From assembly GCF_000516555.1 (NCBI RefSeq), contig NZ_AZSJ01000003.1:2322814-2386813 (forward strand): 64,000 nucleotides of DNA, read 5' to 3'. This DNA is from Afipia sp. P52-10. Its GTDB lineage: Bacteria > Pseudomonadota > Alphaproteobacteria > Rhizobiales > Xanthobacteraceae. Every line of letters begins with the position of its first letter. Positions within the stretch are counted from its first letter, which is position 1. The notes under the pieces were generated by a model that was not told where the DNA came from, searched no databases, and saw nothing but the letters and a program-made list of their open reading frames with translations. Shown here piece after piece: positions 17,245 to 28,892 of this stretch. A program made the translations under genes and the position numbers.

Positions 17245-17376
17245 GTGCCGATTTCATGCCCGGACAGCCGCTGCGCGGCTTACGGGGTGACGGCGATTGA
17301 AATCGTGCGCACTCATTGACCGAGCATATGGTCGGATATCATCCGGCCAGGTGATCAAGCACGAAAGGGAAGGCGC

Positions 17377-20262
<2,886 letters not shown>

Positions 20263-20378
20263 CGCCGCCAAATATGGCGCCGCTAGCGGTGAAACGGAAG
20301 GGTTGCAACGGCAAATGCGGTGGAACCGGTGACAGATTCTGTCAGTAGGCGAAAGGAACAGGAGACGGCCGGGCTTCA

Positions 20379-20403
20379 CCTCTTCCCGTTTGACGGGGAG
20401 AGG
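20379..20403. repeat. CCTCTTCCCG/CGGGGAGAGG hairpin repeat
   Basis: Arms CCTCTTCCCGT and ACGGGGAGAGG around TTG, in the 320-bp gap between the uvrB start and the end of the ZntB-like gene. A closely similar hairpin occurs at 36870-36893. The rest of this gap holds GC-rich low-similarity sequence with no gene seen. Confidence 0.6.
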
Positions 20404-20582
20404 TCGGAGACTGAACGACAGTGCAGCCCCGGGCGAGGGGCAGGGGCAGCGCATCAACCGGGAGACAGTGGGAGAGGACAACATCGTTTGCCCCTCACTC
20501 CATGCCCGCTCAAGCGGGGCGAGCGAGTGCCCGTGCTGCGTGACGGCTTCAATCGAGGACAATCATGTCCGAAGGATGGGTG

Positions 20583-21581
20583 TTATAGCGCCTTGGTGCG
20601 CTTCAGTAGCCACCAGGTGACGGCGCCCGCCGCCACCACCAGCAGCGTCGCATACCAGGTGCCGCCGCCGACATCCTGGAACGGCATGTCCTTGGTGTTC
20701 ATGCCGAAGAAGCCGGTCACCACCGTCGAGGGCAGCATGCAGGCGGTCAGCACCGACAGCGTGAACAGCCGCTTGTTGGTGATCGCGGTCATGCGCCCGG
20801 CGATCTCGTCCTGCAACAGGCGGGCGCGCTCGTACAGCGCGGAGAACTCGTAGTCGAGCGCGTCGAACTTCTGCGCCAGCGCCCGCATCGCCTGCGCCAC
20901 CGGCTGGGCGTCGATGTCCTCGCGCATCTCGATGCGGTGGAACAGGGCGCGGATCTGCGAGAGTTGGCGGCGGGTGCGGATCGCCTGCAGCCGCACGCGG
21001 CCGAGCCGCTGCCGCTCGTCCTCCACCTCGTCGTGCAGCACATGGTTCTCGACGATGTCGAGTTCGTCGCCGAGCCCTGCCGAGAAGCGGCCGATCACGT
21101 CGGCGAACTGGTCGCAGATGGCGTCGAGGAACGACACCGGCGTCGGAAAGCGCCGGCCAGCCTCGATTGCCCGCCGTGTCAGCTCGATCGCGCGCAGCGG
21201 CTTGCGACGGGTGGTGATCATGATGCGGCTCGACAGCGCAAAGTGCAGGCGCACCAGGTCGTCGCCCTCGGTCATGAACTCCTGGTGCAGGTCCGGCAGC
21301 ACGCCCGCGATCTCGCCGCCGTAGATGTCGAGGCGGATGTGCTCGTCGGGGTCGAGCAGCGTCTCGCGGGCGATCTCCGACAAGGGCGCACGCTGGCCGA
21401 TCCAGTCGTGGCACTGCCGGTTGGCGAGGTTGAAGTGCAGCCACAGCCAGCCACGGCTGTCGGCCAGCGCCGCGTCGAGATTGGCGAGAGCGAGGCCGGC
21501 GATCTCCAGCTTCGCCGCCGAGCCGTCGTCGGCGAAGCGGTAGGCGGAGACGATACCGATGTCGGAGAGGGGATGATCCAT
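20583..21581 (-). CDS. zntB: CorA-like zinc transporter (ZntB type)
   Basis: A 332-residue member of the CorA metal transporter family, close to the length of ZntB. The large N-terminal cytoplasmic domain includes a long helical stretch (RRQLSQIRALFHRIEMRED). Two C-terminal membrane helices follow, with the pore signature Gly-Met-Asn (FFGMNTKDMPF) between them. ZntB-type proteins transport Zn2+ in symport with protons. I chose ATG at 21581 because it gives the family's usual length; the frame is open much further upstream. It lies upstream of uvrB on the same strand, separated by a repeat-bearing gap. Confidence 0.85.
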   Translation of the reverse strand: MDHPLSDIGIVSAYRFADDGSAAKLEIAGLALANLDAALADSRGWLWLHFNLANRQCHDWIGQRAPLSEIARETLLDPDEHIRLDIYGGEIAGVLPDLHQEFMTEGDDLVRLHFALSSRIMITTRRKPLRAIELTRRAIEAGRRFPTPVSFLDAICDQFADVIGRFSAGLGDELDIVENHVLHDEVEDERQRLGRVRLQAIRTRRQLSQIRALFHRIEMREDIDAQPVAQAMRALAQKFDALDYEFSALYERARLLQDEIAGRMTAITNKRLFTLSVLTACMLPSTVVTGFFGMNTKDMPFQDVGGGTWYATLLVVAAGAVTWWLLKRTKAL

Positions 21582-21862
21582 CAGGGAAAGCCGCTTGCGC
21601 AGGTCGGTTCGATCCGGCGCCAGCCGGTCGAACCTCGCCGAGAGCCAATGCGTCACCGACATGACAGGAGGATGACATCGTTTGGTGCCGTTCCGTTGCA
21701 TTGCAGCGGCAGCGCTGCGGGCTTCGCGCGGCGCGGTCGCTCCATGGGCGCGTAAGCCTGCGTCAAAACGCCTGCCGTCCGCCTGAAACTGGCGGCAAAG
21801 CGGCTGCGTAGCTCGACGCACGGCCAGATGACCGCATTCGCGCCAGCAAACGAGGAACGTCC

Positions 21863-22639
21863 ATGAACACCCGCACCATCCTGGCGGTCGCCGCCGCTTG
21901 TCTCGTGCCGCCTGCAGCCACGCAGGCGGCCGAGGTCGCGGCGCTGATCGGCAATGACACCCTTGCGATCGTCGATACGGCACAAAAGAAGGCCGTCAGC
22001 ACCGTGAAGGTCACCGGCCTGTCCGGCGGGTTGGCCGGTATCGACGTGCGTCCCGCCGACGGCATGCTGTACGGGTTGGTCGAGGACGGGACGGTCGTGA
22101 CCATCGCCAAGGACGGCAAGGCCACGGTGAAGGCGAAGCTGGAGACGATGACGACGAAGGGCGTCACCGTGACGGTGGACTTCAACCCGGTGGCCGACCG
22201 CCTGCGCGTGATCGGCTCCGACGGCATGAATCTGCGCGCCAACGTCGATGACGGCAAAGTGACCACGGATGGCGAGTTGAAGTTCGCCGAGACCGACATG
22301 CACAAGGGCGAGAAGCCGAATGTGGTCGGCGGCGCCTATACGAATTCGGTGAAGGGGGAGGACACGGTGCTGTACGACATCGACGGCACCATCGGTGGTC
22401 TGTTGAAGCAGGCACCGCCCAACGACGGCGTTCTGACGGCGGTCGGCAAGCTCGGCATCAAGGCCGACAAGGTTGCGTTCGATATTTGGTCGGATGGCAA
22501 CGGCAAGAACGACGCCTGGCTGATGACGGGCGACACGCTTTACAGCGTCGATCTCGCGACCGGCAAGGCGACGGAAGCCGCGAAAATCAGTGGCGTCAGC
22601 GATCCCGTACGCGACATCGCGATCCTTCCCGGCATGTAA
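21863..22639 (+). CDS. DUF4394 domain-containing exported protein
   Basis: A 258-residue protein with a signal peptide (ILAVAAACLVPPAATQAAE) and a DUF4394 beta-propeller-like body. Family hallmarks are LAGIDVRPADGMLYGL, VTVDFNPVADRLRVIG and the TDGELKF segment. The domain is found in periplasmic or secreted proteins of unknown function. It is divergent from the ZntB-like gene, but nothing suggests a link with metal transport. The ATG follows GAGGAA. Length is normal. Confidence 0.85.
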   Translation: MNTRTILAVAAACLVPPAATQAAEVAALIGNDTLAIVDTAQKKAVSTVKVTGLSGGLAGIDVRPADGMLYGLVEDGTVVTIAKDGKATVKAKLETMTTKGVTVTVDFNPVADRLRVIGSDGMNLRANVDDGKVTTDGELKFAETDMHKGEKPNVVGGAYTNSVKGEDTVLYDIDGTIGGLLKQAPPNDGVLTAVGKLGIKADKVAFDIWSDGNGKNDAWLMTGDTLYSVDLATGKATEAAKISGVSDPVRDIAILPGM

Positions 22640-22706
22640 GCGATCCTCGCGCTTGTCCTGCCTGGGCCGGATGTCGCAGCGTCGCGATTTTCAACGCGGC
22701 GGCGCC

Positions 22707-23153
22707 TCAGTCTGAAGCGGACGCGATCTCGTCGGCTGTGATGAAGCGGAGGGTGCCTGCGCGCCGTGTCGGCTTGCCGGTATCGTTGGTGTGATTGACG
22801 CCGTCCATCACCGGCACTTCAGGGAAGTCGAACGGGCTGACCCCATCCAGGCACGCCACGTTCACCGCATACAGATTCTGGTTCGATCGCCGTTGATGAT
22901 GCGTGTAGATTCCGCATCGGGAACAGAAGAAGTGCTGCGCCGATCCGGTATGGAAGCGATAGGTGGTGAGTACGTCCGCCCCTTGCAGAATTCTGATCCC
23001 GCCCATCTCCGCCATGACAACGACAGCGCCTCGCATCCGGCAGTAGGAGCAGGTGCAGCGGCGGATCGACTCGAATCCATCGCTGAGTGTCGCCTCGAAA
23101 CGCACCGCGCCGCAATGGCACTGGCCGGCCATAACTTTCGTGTCGCTCGCCAT
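22707..23153 (-). CDS. GFA family zinc-binding protein
   Basis: A 148-residue protein of the glutathione-dependent formaldehyde-activating enzyme/centromere protein V family. Zinc-binding cysteines occur as QCHCGAVRFE (Cys12, Cys14), RRCTCSYCRMRG and FFCSRCGIYTHH. True Gfa activity has been questioned for many members, so I name only the family. ATG at 23153 places the first CxC motif near the N-terminus as usual. It lies 28 bp downstream of the DapA-like gene on the same strand, so they may be cotranscribed. Confidence 0.88.
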   Translation of the reverse strand: MASDTKVMAGQCHCGAVRFEATLSDGFESIRRCTCSYCRMRGAVVVMAEMGGIRILQGADVLTTYRFHTGSAQHFFCSRCGIYTHHQRRSNQNLYAVNVACLDGVSPFDFPEVPVMDGVNHTNDTGKPTRRAGTLRFITADEIASASD

Positions 23154-23181
23154 GGTGTCCGCGCCTCTGTTCGGGGGAGTT

Positions 23182-24087
23182 CTACGCCCGGTGCCTGCGA
23201 ACGACAACCGCGTCCGATGAGGCGAGATTTGCCAGCATGCGGTCCAGCCTCTCGCCGAGCGCTGCGGACACCGGCGTCAGCGGCAGGCGGCACTCCGGCG
23301 ATGCGATCAGCCCCTGACGCCAGAGGCAATGCTTGAGCGGCACTGGATTGGGTTCCTCGAACAGGGGCGGGATCAGCCGTTGCAGCGGCTCCCAGGCGGC
23401 GCGGGCTCCGGTCAGGTCGTCGTCGGCAACGCATCGCGCGACAGTCACGAACCGGCTGGTGGCCAAATGCGCGGCGGCGAGGATGCCGCCATCCGCGCCG
23501 CTGCAAAGCTGGGTGAGGAACAGCGCGTCCTCGCCGGTCAGCACCGAGAAGCCCGGCGGCCGCGATGCGATCAGCTCCAGCGATTGCGCCATGCTGCCGC
23601 AGGAATCCTTGACGCCGACGATATTGCCCAGCTCCGCCAGCCGCAGCAGCGTCTCGTTGCTGAGATTGACCGAGGTGCGATAGGGGATGTTGTAGATCAC
23701 GACCTGACGCGCAGTCGCCTCCGCGATCGCCTTGAAATGCGCGAACATGCCGGCCTGCGTCGGCCGGTTGTAATAGGGGCAGACCGAGAGAATTCCGGCG
23801 AACGCGAAGCGTTCGATGCGCTTGATCGCCTTGATCACCTTGGCGGTGGCGTTGCCGCCGATGCCGACGAAGACCGGCACGCGCCCCGCCGCCACCGCGA
23901 CGGTCTCGGCGACGATCGCGTCTTCCTCATCCTCGCTGAGCGCCGGCGCCTCGCCGGTCGTGCCAAGCGGCAACAGGCCGGACGCGCCGTTGCCGATCGC
24001 GTGTTCGATCAGGCGGCGATAGCTCGCAAGATCGAGAGCGCCATCCTTGAACGGCGTGACGAGCGGAATCCAGACCCCCGTGAGCAT
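23182..24087 (-). CDS. dihydrodipicolinate synthase family protein
   Basis: A 301-residue class I aldolase-like TIM barrel of the DapA/N-acetylneuraminate lyase superfamily. Tyr132 (IYNIPYRT), Arg137 and the Schiff-base Lys160 (VGVKDSCG) align with the DapA catalytic residues, and GTTGE is conserved. The divergent LysR gene suggests an inducible catabolic lyase or aldolase rather than housekeeping DapA, which is inference. I prefer the ATG at 24087: GGAG ends immediately before the upstream ATG (24093), giving it no spacing, but sits 6 bases from the second ATG. Confidence 0.85.
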   Translation of the reverse strand: MLTGVWIPLVTPFKDGALDLASYRRLIEHAIGNGASGLLPLGTTGEAPALSEDEEDAIVAETVAVAAGRVPVFVGIGGNATAKVIKAIKRIERFAFAGILSVCPYYNRPTQAGMFAHFKAIAEATARQVVIYNIPYRTSVNLSNETLLRLAELGNIVGVKDSCGSMAQSLELIASRPPGFSVLTGEDALFLTQLCSGADGGILAAAHLATSRFVTVARCVADDDLTGARAAWEPLQRLIPPLFEEPNPVPLKHCLWRQGLIASPECRLPLTPVSAALGERLDRMLANLASSDAVVVRRHRA

Positions 24088-24140
24088 GACCATCTCCAGG
24101 CCCCCTGTTGGGCCGCTTGATGGCTATCGCCTCCGCAATC

Positions 24141-24164
24141 ATTAGTATATCTAATCTTTCTAAT
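24141..24164. promoter_or_regulatory. probable LysR operator
   Basis: ATTAG-TATAT-CTAAT is a perfect inverted repeat with T-N11-A spacing typical of LysR-type binding sites. It is followed by a third CTAAT at 24160. It lies in the 110-bp gap between the divergent lysR-type and DapA-like genes, where an autoregulating activator would bind. Confidence 0.65.
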
Positions 24165-24197
24165 AGATCGATTTACGATCCATAATGGATAACGCGC

Positions 24198-25052
24198 ATG
24201 ATCCGGAACATCGATGTAGGCCTGGCCCGCGCCTTCCTCGCCGTCGTCGAGACCGGCAGCGTCACGCTGGCGGCGCGGCAGCTCAACCTGACGCAAGGCG
24301 CGGTCAGCCAGCAGCTTCGCCGGTTCGAGGAGCTTGCGGCCGGCGGCCTGTTCGCGCGCGCGAGCCGCCGCGTGGTGCTGACGGCGGAGGGGCAGCGGCT
24401 GGTGCCGGCGGTCAAGCAGTTCATGGCCGCCAACGACAAGCTGCTCGCCGCGCTCCGGCAGCCGGAGTTTCAGGGCGAGGTGCGGTTCGGCTCGCCCTAC
24501 GACATCATCGGCAGTTATGCGCCGCTGATCCTGCGCCGTTTCCGCAAAGCCTTTCCGAGCGTGCGCGTCACGCTGGTCTGCCTGGATTCGCTGGTGCTGC
24601 TGGATGAATTGAAGGCGGGCCGGATCGATCTCGCGCTGACGACGGAGACGGGCTGCCAGAAGGGCGGCGAGACGCTGCGCAGCGACCGACTGGTCTGGGT
24701 CGGCGCGCGCGATGGCGAGGCCCACACCCGCGACCCGCTTCCCGTTTCGCTCGGCGCGGAGACCTGCGTGTTCCGGCCGGTAGCGATCGCTGCGCTGAAG
24801 AAGGCGCGGCGGCCATGGCAGGCGATCTGCGAGGTCAGCAACATGGAGCCGGTGCGCGCGACGATCGAAGCCGATCTCGCCGTGGCGCCGCTGCTCAGCC
24901 ACTCGGTGCCGGAGAGCCTCGATATCATCGAGGCCGACCGGCGGCTGCCGAAGCTGCCGCTGTTTCGCGTCAATCTCTATCAGGCGGAGAGCCTGAGCCC
25001 GGCGGCGCGGGAATTCGCCGCCCATGTCCGCCGCAGCGTTGCGGCGGGATGA
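24198..25052 (+). CDS. LysR family transcriptional regulator
   Basis: A 284-residue LysR-type regulator. The N-terminal winged HTH (residues 5-65) includes FLAVVETGSVTLAARQLNLT and a recognition helix GAVSQQLRRFEE. The C-terminal part is a periplasmic-binding-protein-like effector domain. The insertion GG after EELAA slightly alters the usual LE..LG..LF spacing. It is divergent from the DapA-like gene with an ATTAG-N5-CTAAT site between them, so it probably controls that gene and itself. The effector is unknown. Confidence 0.92.
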   Translation: MIRNIDVGLARAFLAVVETGSVTLAARQLNLTQGAVSQQLRRFEELAAGGLFARASRRVVLTAEGQRLVPAVKQFMAANDKLLAALRQPEFQGEVRFGSPYDIIGSYAPLILRRFRKAFPSVRVTLVCLDSLVLLDELKAGRIDLALTTETGCQKGGETLRSDRLVWVGARDGEAHTRDPLPVSLGAETCVFRPVAIAALKKARRPWQAICEVSNMEPVRATIEADLAVAPLLSHSVPESLDIIEADRRLPKLPLFRVNLYQAESLSPAAREFAAHVRRSVAAG

Positions 25053-25069
25053 GTTAAAGTTTGCCTCGC

Positions 25070-25133
25070 GGTTCGATTCCAACATTTGCATCTCACTGCG
25101 GCAACGCTATCTGCAAATGTTGGAATCAAAGAA
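25070..25133. repeat. long perfect hairpin 1 after lysR
   Basis: Perfect 16-bp arms GATTCCAACATTTGCA (25075-25090) and TGCAAATGTTGGAATC (25112-25127), extended by GGTTC/GAACC outside a 3-base bulge. The 21-base loop is GC-rich. It lies just after the lysR stop and could terminate transcription or be a mobile palindromic unit. Confidence 0.8.
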
Positions 25134-25157
25134 CCACGAGTAAACGTCATGGCTGAG

Positions 25158-25228
25158 TGGAGCTTTGGATTTGACATTCGCATGGCGCACCAGCGGCTAC
25201 GTGGGATGCGAATGTCAAATCCGCTCCA
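25158..25228. repeat. long perfect hairpin 2 overlapping the MocR stop codon
   Basis: Perfect 17-bp arms GGATTTGACATTCGCAT (25167-25183) and ATGCGAATGTCAAATCC (25206-25222), extended outside by TGGAGC/GCTCCA. The right arm contains the last codons and TGA of the minus-strand MocR gene. It is a sister structure to hairpin 1, 30 bp away. Confidence 0.8.
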
Positions 25229-26633
25229 CTAGCGCCTTCCGCAGGAAGCGGCCGATGCGCGGGTCGGACGACTGCGCGACGTTGAAGCGCAGATAGCTGC
25301 GCGCCGACTGCGACAGGCTGAATGCGTTGCCGGGCGCGAGCACGATGTCCTCGGCCAGCGCCTGCTGCGCGAGGTCGGCGGCATCGAATCTGCCGGGCAG
25401 CTTGCACCACAGGAACATACCGGCCTGCGGCTCGACCCAGGGCACGAGGCCGAGGGCACGAAGCTGCGTGATGGTCCGGTGCATCTCCCGGGTCAGGCGC
25501 GTGCGCAGCGCCAGGACATGCTTGCGGTAGGTGCCGTCCTTCAGCACTGCGAGCAGCAGCTCGGCCGACAGGTGGCCGCCGCCGAAGGTGGTGGCGATCT
25601 TCAGGTCGGCGAGGTCATCGATCCAGTCGCGCCGCGCGGCGATGTAGCCGCAGCGGATCGATGCAGTCAGCGTCTTTGAGAAGCTGCCGATCTGCACCAC
25701 CCGGTCGAGCCCGTCGAAGGCGGCGAGCCGCGGCCCCGGCTCGTGCTCGAAGTCGGCGAAGATGTCGTCCTCGGCGATGACCACGTCATGCTGCTCGGCG
25801 AGCTTCAGCAGCTTGTGCGCGGTGACCGCCGACAGCGTCGCGCCGGTCGGGTTGTGCGGCCCGGAATTGGTGACGTAGAGCCGCGGGCGGTGTTCGGCGA
25901 GCACCTCGGCGAACGCCGTCACGTCCGGCCCGGCTGGCGTGTAGGGTACGCTGACGATCTTGGCGCGGTGGGCGCGTAGCAGCGCATGGAAGTTGAAATA
26001 GCACGGATCATCGACCAGCACCGTGTCGCCGGGCTCGATCAGAAAGCGGCACAGGAGATCGATCGCATGGGTGCCGGATTCGGTGAGGATGATCTGCTCG
26101 GGCGCGGCATCGACGCCGGTCTCCGCCATCCGCCGCGCCAGAAACTGGCGCAGGGGAGCAAGGCCCAGCGGTGTGCCGTAGTTGGTCAGCGTCGCATCGC
26201 CGCCCTTGCCGAGACCGCGTAGCCCGCGGCGCAGGCTCTCGGTCGGCATCCAGGCCGGCGGCAGCCAGCCGCAGCCGGGCTTGAGCACCGCCGAATCGGC
26301 TTCCAGTGACTGGCGCGTCACCCACAGCGGATCGATCGCGCGATCGAGCCGCGGCCCGATCTCGGCCAGCGACAGCGGCTGCAGCGGGCCCGCGACATAG
26401 AAGCCGGAGCCGCGCCGCGAGCGGATCACCCCTTCCGCCGCCAGCCGGTCATAGGCCTCGACCACGGTGGACTTGGAGACCTTCATGGTTTCGGCGAAGC
26501 CGCGGATCGAGGGCAGCTTGGTGCTGGGCAACAGCTCGCGCGCGGCGATCCGTTGCCGGATCGCGGCGGCGACGCGTTCGGCCAGCGTACCCGCGTCGGC
26601 CGGCAGGCCAGTTTGTCGCTCGATCTGCGTCAT
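25215..26633 (-). CDS. MocR-type GntR/aminotransferase fusion regulator
   Basis: A 472-residue MocR/PdxR-type regulator: an N-terminal GntR winged helix (about residues 15-85, LPSIRGFAETMKVSKSTVVEAYDRL) joined to a fold-type I aminotransferase domain. The PLP lysine is in GSFSKTLTASIR, with NPTG-type NSGPHNPTGA upstream. Such proteins sense PLP or amino compounds and usually regulate a divergent transporter, as here with the EamA exporter. I prefer ATG at 26633; the frame continues to a TTG at 26654. The last codons (VERI) lie within the arm of an intergenic-type palindrome, so the C-terminus may have been reshaped by the repeat. Confidence 0.9.
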   Translation of the reverse strand: MTQIERQTGLPADAGTLAERVAAAIRQRIAARELLPSTKLPSIRGFAETMKVSKSTVVEAYDRLAAEGVIRSRRGSGFYVAGPLQPLSLAEIGPRLDRAIDPLWVTRQSLEADSAVLKPGCGWLPPAWMPTESLRRGLRGLGKGGDATLTNYGTPLGLAPLRQFLARRMAETGVDAAPEQIILTESGTHAIDLLCRFLIEPGDTVLVDDPCYFNFHALLRAHRAKIVSVPYTPAGPDVTAFAEVLAEHRPRLYVTNSGPHNPTGATLSAVTAHKLLKLAEQHDVVIAEDDIFADFEHEPGPRLAAFDGLDRVVQIGSFSKTLTASIRCGYIAARRDWIDDLADLKIATTFGGGHLSAELLLAVLKDGTYRKHVLALRTRLTREMHRTITQLRALGLVPWVEPQAGMFLWCKLPGRFDAADLAQQALAEDIVLAPGNAFSLSQSARSYLRFNVAQSSDPRIGRFLRKALVERI

Positions 26634-26649
26634 CTGTACCGCCAGTCTT

Positions 26650-26665
26650 ACCAATACAGTTTGGT
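26650..26665. promoter_or_regulatory. probable operator between MocR and exporter genes
   Basis: ACCAA-TACAGT-TTGGT is an inverted repeat in the 126-bp gap between the divergent MocR regulator and EamA transporter. Position suggests a site for the regulator; it is too little to prove it. Confidence 0.4.
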
Positions 26666-26759
26666 GAAAGTGTAATGGATTGTCTCTGGCCGAGCCACTG
26701 CTGTTTGCGGATAACGGAGGCTAGCCGGGGCGGGCGCGACTGAGACGGATTGACGTGAC

Positions 26760-27632
26760 ATGGACAAGACGGCGAGCGGCTGGTTCAACGGCTGGGGCAA
26801 CGGCTTTTTGGGTGTGCTGATCTTCAGCGGATCGCTGCCGGCGACGCGAGTGGCGGTGATGGACTTCTCGCCGGTGTTCCTGACTGCGGCGCGTGCCTCG
26901 ATTGCCGGCCTGCTCGGGCTCGTGCTGCTGATCGGCTTCGGTGAGAAGCGCCCGGTGCGCGGCGATCTGGTCTCGCTCGCGGTGGTTTCGCTCGGCGTCG
27001 TGGTCGGCTTTCCGCTGCTGACCGCGCTCGCCCTCGAACACATCACCTCCGCCCACTCCATCGTCTTCATCGGCCTGCTGCCGCTGTCGACCGCGGTGTT
27101 CGGCGCGATCCGCGGCGGCGAGCGGCCGCGGCCGGCGTTCTGGCTGTTCTCATGCCTCGGCAGCGTGCTGGTCGCGGGCTTCGCGCTGATGCGGGATTTC
27201 TTGGCGTCGCCGGCCGGCGATCTCTTGATGCTCGCCGCTATCATCGTCTGTGGTCTCGGCTATGCGGAAGGGGCCAAGCTGTCGCGCCGCCTCGGCGGCT
27301 GGCAGGTGATCTCGTGGGCGCTGGTGCTGTCGCTGCCGGTGATGCTGGTGATCAGCGCTGTCAGCATGCCGCCGTCGTTCGCGCGCGTCGCGCAGCCGGC
27401 CTGGATCAGCCTGATCTACGTGTCGCTGTTCAGCATGCTGGTCGGCTTCGTGTTCTGGTATCGCGGGCTGGCACAGGGCGGCATCGCCGCGGTCGGCCAG
27501 TTGCAACTATTACAGCCGTTCTTCGGCCTGGTGCTGGCAGCGGCATTGCTGCACGAGCCGGTCAGCGCCGCGATGGTGGCGGTGACGCTGGCGGTGGTGG
27601 CGTGCGTCGCCGGAGCGAAGCGGTTCGCTTGA
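26760..27632 (+). CDS. EamA/DMT family transporter
   Basis: A 290-residue inner-membrane protein with ten predicted helices in two EamA repeats, the drug/metabolite transporter architecture. Typical segments are FLTAARASIAGLLGL in the first half and FWYRGLAQGGIAAVGQLQLLQPFFG in the second. These carriers usually export amino acids or metabolites, and the divergent MocR-type regulator points to an amino acid or PLP-linked compound. This is inference. No other gene shares its transcript with certainty; the GST gene starts 177 bp later. Confidence 0.88.
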   Translation: MDKTASGWFNGWGNGFLGVLIFSGSLPATRVAVMDFSPVFLTAARASIAGLLGLVLLIGFGEKRPVRGDLVSLAVVSLGVVVGFPLLTALALEHITSAHSIVFIGLLPLSTAVFGAIRGGERPRPAFWLFSCLGSVLVAGFALMRDFLASPAGDLLMLAAIIVCGLGYAEGAKLSRRLGGWQVISWALVLSLPVMLVISAVSMPPSFARVAQPAWISLIYVSLFSMLVGFVFWYRGLAQGGIAAVGQLQLLQPFFGLVLAAALLHEPVSAAMVAVTLAVVACVAGAKRFA

Positions 27633-27809
27633 ATATAACCTACAACAAGACGACGGCCGTCGTCTGATCTTCGCGCGTGGTCGGTGCCGAGGAGATGCTC
27701 CCGTTGGGGCGCATGGCAGGTACGCGAGCGATGTCGCCATGCGTGGGCACTCCGGATTGCTGCCGACACCGAATCCGCCGATGATGCGAAGCGATGACGC
27801 AGTCGATGG

Positions 27810-28514
27810 ATGAGCACGATGGCATTGAAGCTGTTTGAACTTGTCGGTGTGGATGCCTCGCGCCCGTTCAGTCCGTTTTGCTGGCGCACGCGGCTCGCGC
27901 TGGCGCACAAGGGGCTGCACGCGGCGACCGTGCCGTGGCGATTCACCGAGAAGGCCGCGCTCAGTCCATATCAGTCGGAGAAGGTGCCGGTGCTGCTCGA
28001 TGGCGAGGCTTCCGTCGCCGACTCCTTTGCGATCGCCGTCTATCTCGAGGACGCCTATCCCGACCGGCCGTCGCTGTTCGGCGGCGAGGGCGGACGGGCA
28101 GCGGCGCGCTTCCTCAACGGCTGGGGCGATGTCGCCATCATTGGTGGAATGTTTCCGCTGATCGCCGCGGATATCGTGCAGCGGCTCGATGCCGCGGACG
28201 CGGCCTACTTCCGCAAGACGCGCGAGGCGCGTTTCGGCAAGTCGCTGGAAACAGTCGCCGAGGATCGCGAGGCAAAGGTGGAGGGGTTCCGCCGCAGCCT
28301 CGATCCGCTCCGGCTGATGCTGCGGGCGCAACCGTTCGTCGGCGGCACCGCGCCGAACTACGGCGATCACATCGTGTTCGGCGGCTTTCAGTGGGCGCGT
28401 ATCGTCAGCCCTTTCATGCTGCTGGCGAACGACGATCCGGTCTATGCCTGGCGCGAGCGGATGCTGGATGCTTATGACGGCTTGGCGCGCCGCACGGCGG
28501 CGTTCGCGCTTTAG
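27810..28514 (+). CDS. glutathione S-transferase family protein
   Basis: A 234-residue GST-like protein. The N-terminal thioredoxin-fold domain (residues 5-80) contains SPFCWRTRLALAHKGL, where Ser or Cys near the helix start could contact glutathione. The cis-proline segment is KVPVLLDGE, followed by ADSFAIAVYLEDAYPD. The C-terminal helical domain is complete. The substrate is unknown. Similar proteins are often annotated as beta-etherase-like or maleylacetoacetate isomerase-like; I cannot choose. The ATG at 27810 gives a normal length. Confidence 0.85.
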   Translation: MSTMALKLFELVGVDASRPFSPFCWRTRLALAHKGLHAATVPWRFTEKAALSPYQSEKVPVLLDGEASVADSFAIAVYLEDAYPDRPSLFGGEGGRAAARFLNGWGDVAIIGGMFPLIAADIVQRLDAADAAYFRKTREARFGKSLETVAEDREAKVEGFRRSLDPLRLMLRAQPFVGGTAPNYGDHIVFGGFQWARIVSPFMLLANDDPVYAWRERMLDAYDGLARRTAAFAL

Positions 28515-28567
28515 CATCCGGCGGATGCGTCATGATGGTGTCGCGAATTCGCCCTAGATGATGACCG

Positions 28568-28612
28568 GCATGGTCTCATCAAAAGCCAGTCCCCACCTTT
28601 TCGGATCGTGTC
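28568..28612 (-). repeat. family A palindromic repeat, degenerate inverted copy
   Basis: Read on the minus strand this is GACACGATCCGAAAAGGTGG through GGCTTTTGATGAGACCATGC, a clear but decayed match to the family A consensus. It lies between the GST and SemiSWEET genes. Confidence 0.6.
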
Positions 28613-28625
28613 ATAAGTCTGGCCC

Positions 28626-28889
28626 ATGCTGTCCGACATTCCCGTATCCTGGTTCGGCGCGATCGGCGCAACGCTGACGACGGTCTGCTGGCTGCCGCAG
28701 GCGGTGCGGCTGATCCGTCACAAGAACACGCAGGCGATCTCGCTGCCGACCAATCTGATCTTCTTCGCCGGGCTGTTCTTCTGGTTGGTTTACGGCATCG
28801 CCATCGGCGACTGGCCGCTGATCGCCGCCAACGGCGTCTCGATCGTGCTGACGACGATCATCGTCGCGATGAAGCTGAGGTATGGGTAA
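28626..28889 (+). CDS. SemiSWEET family sugar transporter
   Basis: An 87-residue three-helix membrane protein of the SemiSWEET/PQ-loop family, which dimerises to move sugars such as sucrose or glucose across the membrane. The PQ motif is in VCWLPQAVRLIRHKNTQAIS, followed by NLIFFAGLFFWLVYG and a third helix ending near AMKLRYG. Length is normal for SemiSWEET (about 85-95 residues). It converges with the CWC protein gene with only 3 bp between stops. Confidence 0.9.
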   Translation: MLSDIPVSWFGAIGATLTTVCWLPQAVRLIRHKNTQAISLPTNLIFFAGLFFWLVYGIAIGDWPLIAANGVSIVLTTIIVAMKLRYG

Positions 28890-28892
28890 CGG

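Noticed and set aside
28515-28625. Possible small RNA between GST and SemiSWEET
   Set aside because: The palindromic signal is explained by a degenerate family A repeat.
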